Shown piece after piece: positions 7,152 through 10,000 of a stretch of 10,000 bases of DNA. The stretch spans positions 5,001 to 15,000 of the forward strand of contig JABUQX010088812.1 in the NCBI GenBank assembly GCA_015478945.1, read 5' to 3'. A program made the translations under genes and the position numbers. The notes beneath the pieces were generated by a model. The model had not been told where the DNA came from. It searched no databases and worked only from the letters and a program-made list of their open reading frames with translations. This DNA is from Trachelipus rathkii (Eukaryota; Arthropoda; Malacostraca; Isopoda; Trachelipodidae). Position 1 is the first letter of the stretch. Every line of letters starts with the position of its first letter.

Positions 7152-7697
7152 TCAAGGAATGGAAGGAATTTGGGAATGATTTTGGTTGGTTGTTATTTCA
7201 GTTTTTAATTGATGAAAGTATTTTGATGAAAGAATTATAGAATTTTGTAATGAATCGAGCCTATATTCACCTAATTGTTTATTGAAGTTATTTTTATTGT
7301 AAATGTATACTGATTCTATTATCTTTCTTTTTTGAGTATTATTTGTGTTTTTTAATATAGTGATGTTGTTTATGTTTATGTTGTGACTTGCTTGGGTTCT
7401 GTGTTGAGTGAGAGCGGAGTTTAAACTGTTTTTGATGAGGTCTTCTTTGTTGTGTTGGCTGGTTCTTCTATGGAGATCATTGGTTTCACCTATATAAACA
7501 GAGGGGCAGTTGGAACAAGGAATTTGGTAAACGCAGTGAGTAAGGGGGTTGTGGGAGGTGGGGGGTCTGAGGGAGTGTTTAAGGGTGAAGGAATTATTTT
7601 GAGTGAAGATAATTGATTTTGGTAAATGTTGTTTTGTGTTTTGATTGATTTTGTACGGTAAAGGGAGAAAAGTTTTGTGAGTGTTGATGATGGTATT
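7152..7697 (-). pseudogene. PLE-1 copy B GIY-YIG endonuclease region
   Basis: An open stretch of 182 codons including the TGA at 7152-7154, in the ancestral frame but out of frame with the RT upstream because of the eight-G run at 7698-7705. It contains LPYKINQNTK, VYQIPCSNC, YIGET (YIG codons 7496-7488), the conserved Arg/His helix and IIESVYIYN. One extra codon (an Asn in the SQH..KED segment, near 7449) is present compared with A and C. There is no Met, so it is not a start-to-stop ORF. The domain is the target-nicking nuclease of the element, with the cysteines preceding YIG typical of EN+ PLEs. Confidence 0.87.
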
Positions 7698-7705
7698 GGG
7701 GGGGG
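7698..7705 (-). other. Eight-residue homopolymer causing a frameshift in copy B
   Basis: Eight G on the plus strand, against seven in copy A (4977-4983) and seven C in copy C (9213-9219). Seven joins the RT and GIY-YIG frames; eight separates them. It could be a real slippage mutation or a base-calling error. Confidence 0.85.
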
Positions 7706-9199
7706 TGGTAGTATTTTTGTTTGGCTTTTTGGTAGGCTTTATTTATTATATAGGGGGGATAATTTAAATTTGTGAAGGTAGAAAAAAGGAGTTTTGTTTC
7801 ATTGTCTAGATGATTAGGGGAACAGATACGGAGTGCGCGGATGTATAGGGCTGTTAGCGTTGCTAATTTTATATTTCTTGGTTGAGTGGAATACCAGTGG
7901 ATGTAAGATGGTTGGGATGTTTGTTTTCTGTAAACTGAAAAGGTGATATGATTGGAATTATGCCAAGTTAATAAAGTATCAAGGAATGGGAGGGTGTCAT
8001 TTTCCGAAAGTTCATATGTAAACTTGATGGAGGGATGTAGTTGATTGATGAAATCTAGTAAATTATTGTAATTTTTTTGTTTGGGTAAGGCGACAAACAC
8101 ATCATCCACGTAGCGTAGCCAGGTGGTATGAGGAGGTTGGGTGAATGGTATGATGTAGTTGTTTTCCAATAATTCCATGCATATATTTGCCAGAGTTGGT
8201 GAGAGGGGGGAGCCCATTGATAAGCCTGATGTTTGTTTGTAATATTTATTGTCGAAGATGAAAAAATTGTGATCGAGGGTTAGTAAAATGAGTTTTTTGA
8301 TCAAAGGGAATGGATAAGAAAGATTAATGTTATTGGTGGTTATATGGGTTTCTAAGAGATCTAAAGTTTATGTGACCGGGACTGAAGTGAATAATGATTT
8401 TACATCAAAACTTAAGAATTGATGGGTTGTGGGATTGAGATGATGAATTTTTTGTATAAAATCAGGGGTATTTTTTATGTGAGCGGGGGATATGTTACCT
8501 ATAAGGGGTTTGAGAATGTTCGAAAGCCAAGCGGATAGTTTATACGTATTACAATTTGTATTAGAGATTATAGGGCGGAGGGGGATATTTTGTTTGTGAA
8601 GTTTGGGAATGCCGTAGAATTTGGATAAATTGGTCATTTGAGCTTTGTTGTAAGTGTGAATTTCGGGATAGTCTTTTGTGATCTGTTTAAGTTTACTATT
8701 ATAGTTATCGAAAGAGTTTTTTGGGGGGTTCTTTGTTAGGGGAGTATAGGTGTTGGGATCATTGAGTAAAGTTTGACATTTATTGATGTAGTCTTGTGTG
8801 TTTAGGATTACAATGTTATTGCCCTTATCACTTCGTTATGACAATGTTTTTATTTTTTTGTAATGAACTGAGAGCTTTGTAAAATAAATTTGGGAGTTTG
8901 TCTCTTTTATTTTGTATTATTAGATTATTGAGCAAAAATCCTTTCATTATGTCTATATTAAGATCTTTGTATTTGTCTTCGTTTTCTTGTTCCACTGTTC
9001 TAGGTTGCTATAGAAAAGCAAAATATCCTCACCTTTCTCTAATGCGAAAGACAGTCCGTATCCGAGTAGGATTTTTTCATGAAATTCTAATGTATAATTT
9101 GATATATTGTTAATGATAGAGGGGGATGACGAAGTACACCACGGACTGTTTTTAAATATTAGGTTAAATTTGTAATTTAAATTTCTACTTTTGTTTATA
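7698..9199 (-). pseudogene. PLE-1 copy B reverse transcriptase, 5'-truncated, with nonsense and frameshifts
   Basis: Starts mid-ORF (equivalent to about residue 128 of copy A). Compared with A it lacks one T near 8981-8984, lacks two bases near 8833-8834, and carries TAA at 8368-8370 where A has TAC (the Tyr after SVPVT). From 8367 the frame is open through SGLSMGSPLSPTLAN, an intact RYVDDVF (YVDD codons 8112-8101), KFTYEL, LPFLDTLLTW and VYRKQTSQPSYIHWYS to KYYHPP. It then shifts at an eight-residue poly-C (G 7698-7705) into a false C-terminus that stops at 7594. Motifs A and B are intact. This is the only copy in the window with a complete motif C. The open frame alone (7594-8304) would give 236 residues ending with about 25 out-of-frame residues. 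Confidence 0.9.
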
Positions 9200-9201
9200 C
9201 T
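9200..9201. other. Head-to-head junction of PLE-1 copies B and C
   Basis: B homology ends at about 9199 within the ORF and C homology starts at about 9202, also within the ORF, in opposite orientation. Only one or two unassigned bases lie between them. Confidence 0.75.
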
Positions 9202-9708
9202 AAATACTACCACCCCCCCAATACCATCATCAGCACTTTTCTCCCTTTACCGTACAAAATCAATCAAAACACAAAACAACATTTACCAAAATCAATTATC
9301 TTCACTCAAAATAATTCCTTCACCCTTAAACACTCCCTCAGACCCCCCACCTCCCACAACACCCTTACTCACTGCGTTTACCAAATTCCTTGTTCCAACT
9401 GCCCCTCTGTTTATATAGGTGAAACCAATGATCTCCATAGAAGAACCAGCCAACACAAAGAAGACCTCATCAAAAACAGTATAAACTCCGCTCTCACTCA
9501 ACACAGAACCCAAGCAAGTCACAACATAAACATAAACAACATCACTATATTAAAAAACACAAATAATACTCAAAAGAGAAAGATAATAGAATCAGTATAC
9601 ATTTACAATAAAAATAACTTCAATAAACAATTAGGTGAATATAGGCTCGATTCATTACAAAATTCTATAATTCTTTCATCAAAATACTTTCCATCAACTA
9701 AAAACTGA
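9202..9708 (+). pseudogene. PLE-1 copy C GIY-YIG endonuclease fragment
   Basis: An open frame of 168 codons from the truncation point to TGA at 9706-9708, with no start codon. It has VYQIPCSNC (VY codons 9376-9381), YIGET (YIG 9412-9420), HRRTSQHKED and IIESVYIYN (Glu codon 9589-9591). Relative to A and B it lacks nine bases in frame (near 9234) and has one extra C near 9690 that brings in an earlier stop, replacing the last two dozen residues. The zinc-finger cysteines and the presumed catalytic residues are intact. The RT is absent, so it is a dead fragment, although the domain itself looks well preserved. Confidence 0.87.
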
Positions 9709-10000
9709 AATAACAACCAACCAAAATCATTCCCAAATTCCTTCCATTCCATGACAGTATAATAGCCACTCAGTCTCCCGAAGGAGGTGTACGTAACCGT
9801 ACACGAAAGCTCGAAGCTACCCTTAATTATAAAATGTAGTGTTTTAATATTAAAAGAATTAAGTGCCCCGTGTATAGATTAAAACTTAGTTTTAAACTTC
9901 CCTATTTTTATTTTAGTCCCGTGATTAAAAAATAAAATAATTTTACTATCGCTCCCATGAGTTAACACCTAGAAAATATTGAAGGTCACCAAGGGAAAAA
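9709..10000 (+). other. PLE-1 copy C 3' UTR (incomplete)
   Basis: Shares the UTR of copies A and B, including the hairpins, and ends in CCAAGGGAAAAA at the window edge. The first stretch up to about 9765 is coding in A and B, but follows the early stop here. Confidence 0.65.
9775..9804 (+). other. Twin hairpin in PLE-1 3' UTR (copy C)
   Basis: CTCC-CGAA-GGAG (9775-9786) followed directly by GTGTACG-TAAC-CGTACAC (9787-9804), unchanged from copies A and B. Confidence 0.6.

Larger units (their letters stand above)
6897..9199 (-). mobile_element. PLE-1 copy B: 5'-truncated copy in tandem upstream of A
   Basis: Same orientation as copy A and placed directly 5' of it in element terms. Homology to A runs from the tail (6897 = A 4175) to 9199 (= A about 6475), where it stops abruptly inside the ORF. 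In Penelope elements a partial upstream copy in this position is called a pseudo-LTR and can supply transcription signals for the downstream copy. Its 3' UTR lacks about seven bases (aaaataa-type) present in A and C. It agrees with copy C against A at several substitutions. Confidence 0.9.
9202..10000 (+). mobile_element. PLE-1 copy C: inverted, 5'-truncated copy, runs off the window
   Basis: Plus-strand copy corresponding to the last 800 bases of the element. It begins inside the ORF at the KYYHPP codons (copy B 7714) and runs through the GIY-YIG region and 3' UTR to the A-run just short of the element end, which lies beyond base 10000. Together with copy B it forms inverted arms of about 800 bases separated by about 1.5 kb. 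Confidence 0.9.

Noticed and set aside
6953..7240. Plus-strand 95-codon frame
   Set aside because: It covers the 3' UTR and the ORF end of PLE-1 copy B in antisense. There is no domain, and it is not kept open in copies A and C.

Overview
This is a eukaryotic, almost certainly animal, AT-rich window with no host gene that I can support. Nearly all interpretable sequence is retroelement debris. Long (AT/TA)n arrays, lack of operon structure, and reverse transcriptases of the Penelope-like (PLE) type with a GIY-YIG endonuclease point to an invertebrate metazoan genome. The species cannot be told from sequence alone.

Left part (1-1890): two interrupted AT microsatellites (about 125-268 and 451-630) lie in featureless AT-rich DNA. 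They are followed by a GC-richer, CpG-containing island at 1155-1624. This island is bounded by about 30-bp imperfect terminal inverted repeats and flanked by TA on both sides, so it is best read as a non-autonomous DNA transposon (MITE-like).

Middle left (about 1891-3545, minus strand): a heavily decayed PLE, here called PLE-2. Broken pieces of its RT motifs (RPVIP, SFDV, MGSPLGP, a YVDD remnant) appear in the right order. They are followed by a decayed zinc-finger/GIY-YIG domain and then, beyond the ORF, a hammerhead-ribozyme-like sequence. Its 5' part is lost into a large AT array (3551-3955, with a second array about 3996-4174).

Right part (4175-10000): three copies of a second, younger PLE family (PLE-1). 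Copy A (minus, about 4175-6896) appears full length but is frameshifted at the catalytic YVDD box and again about 90 codons later. Copy B (minus, about 6897-9199) lies directly upstream of A in the same orientation and is 5'-truncated. It keeps YVDD but carries a nonsense codon and three indels. Copy C (plus, about 9202 to the window end) is a strongly 5'-truncated copy placed head-to-head with B, carrying an open GIY-YIG region. The tail-B/head-A tandem with a flanking inverted partial copy matches the complex arrangement known for Penelope elements, where an upstream partial copy acts as a 'pseudo-LTR'.

None of the three PLE-1 copies can encode a full protein as written, but each lesion is absent from at least one other copy wherever copies overlap. 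A pair of small hairpins just downstream of the stop codon is preserved in all three. I found no clearly new biological system. The most useful leads are the conserved 3'-UTR hairpins, the hammerhead-like motif of PLE-2, the MITE candidate, and the fusion of B's tail to the reading frame of A.
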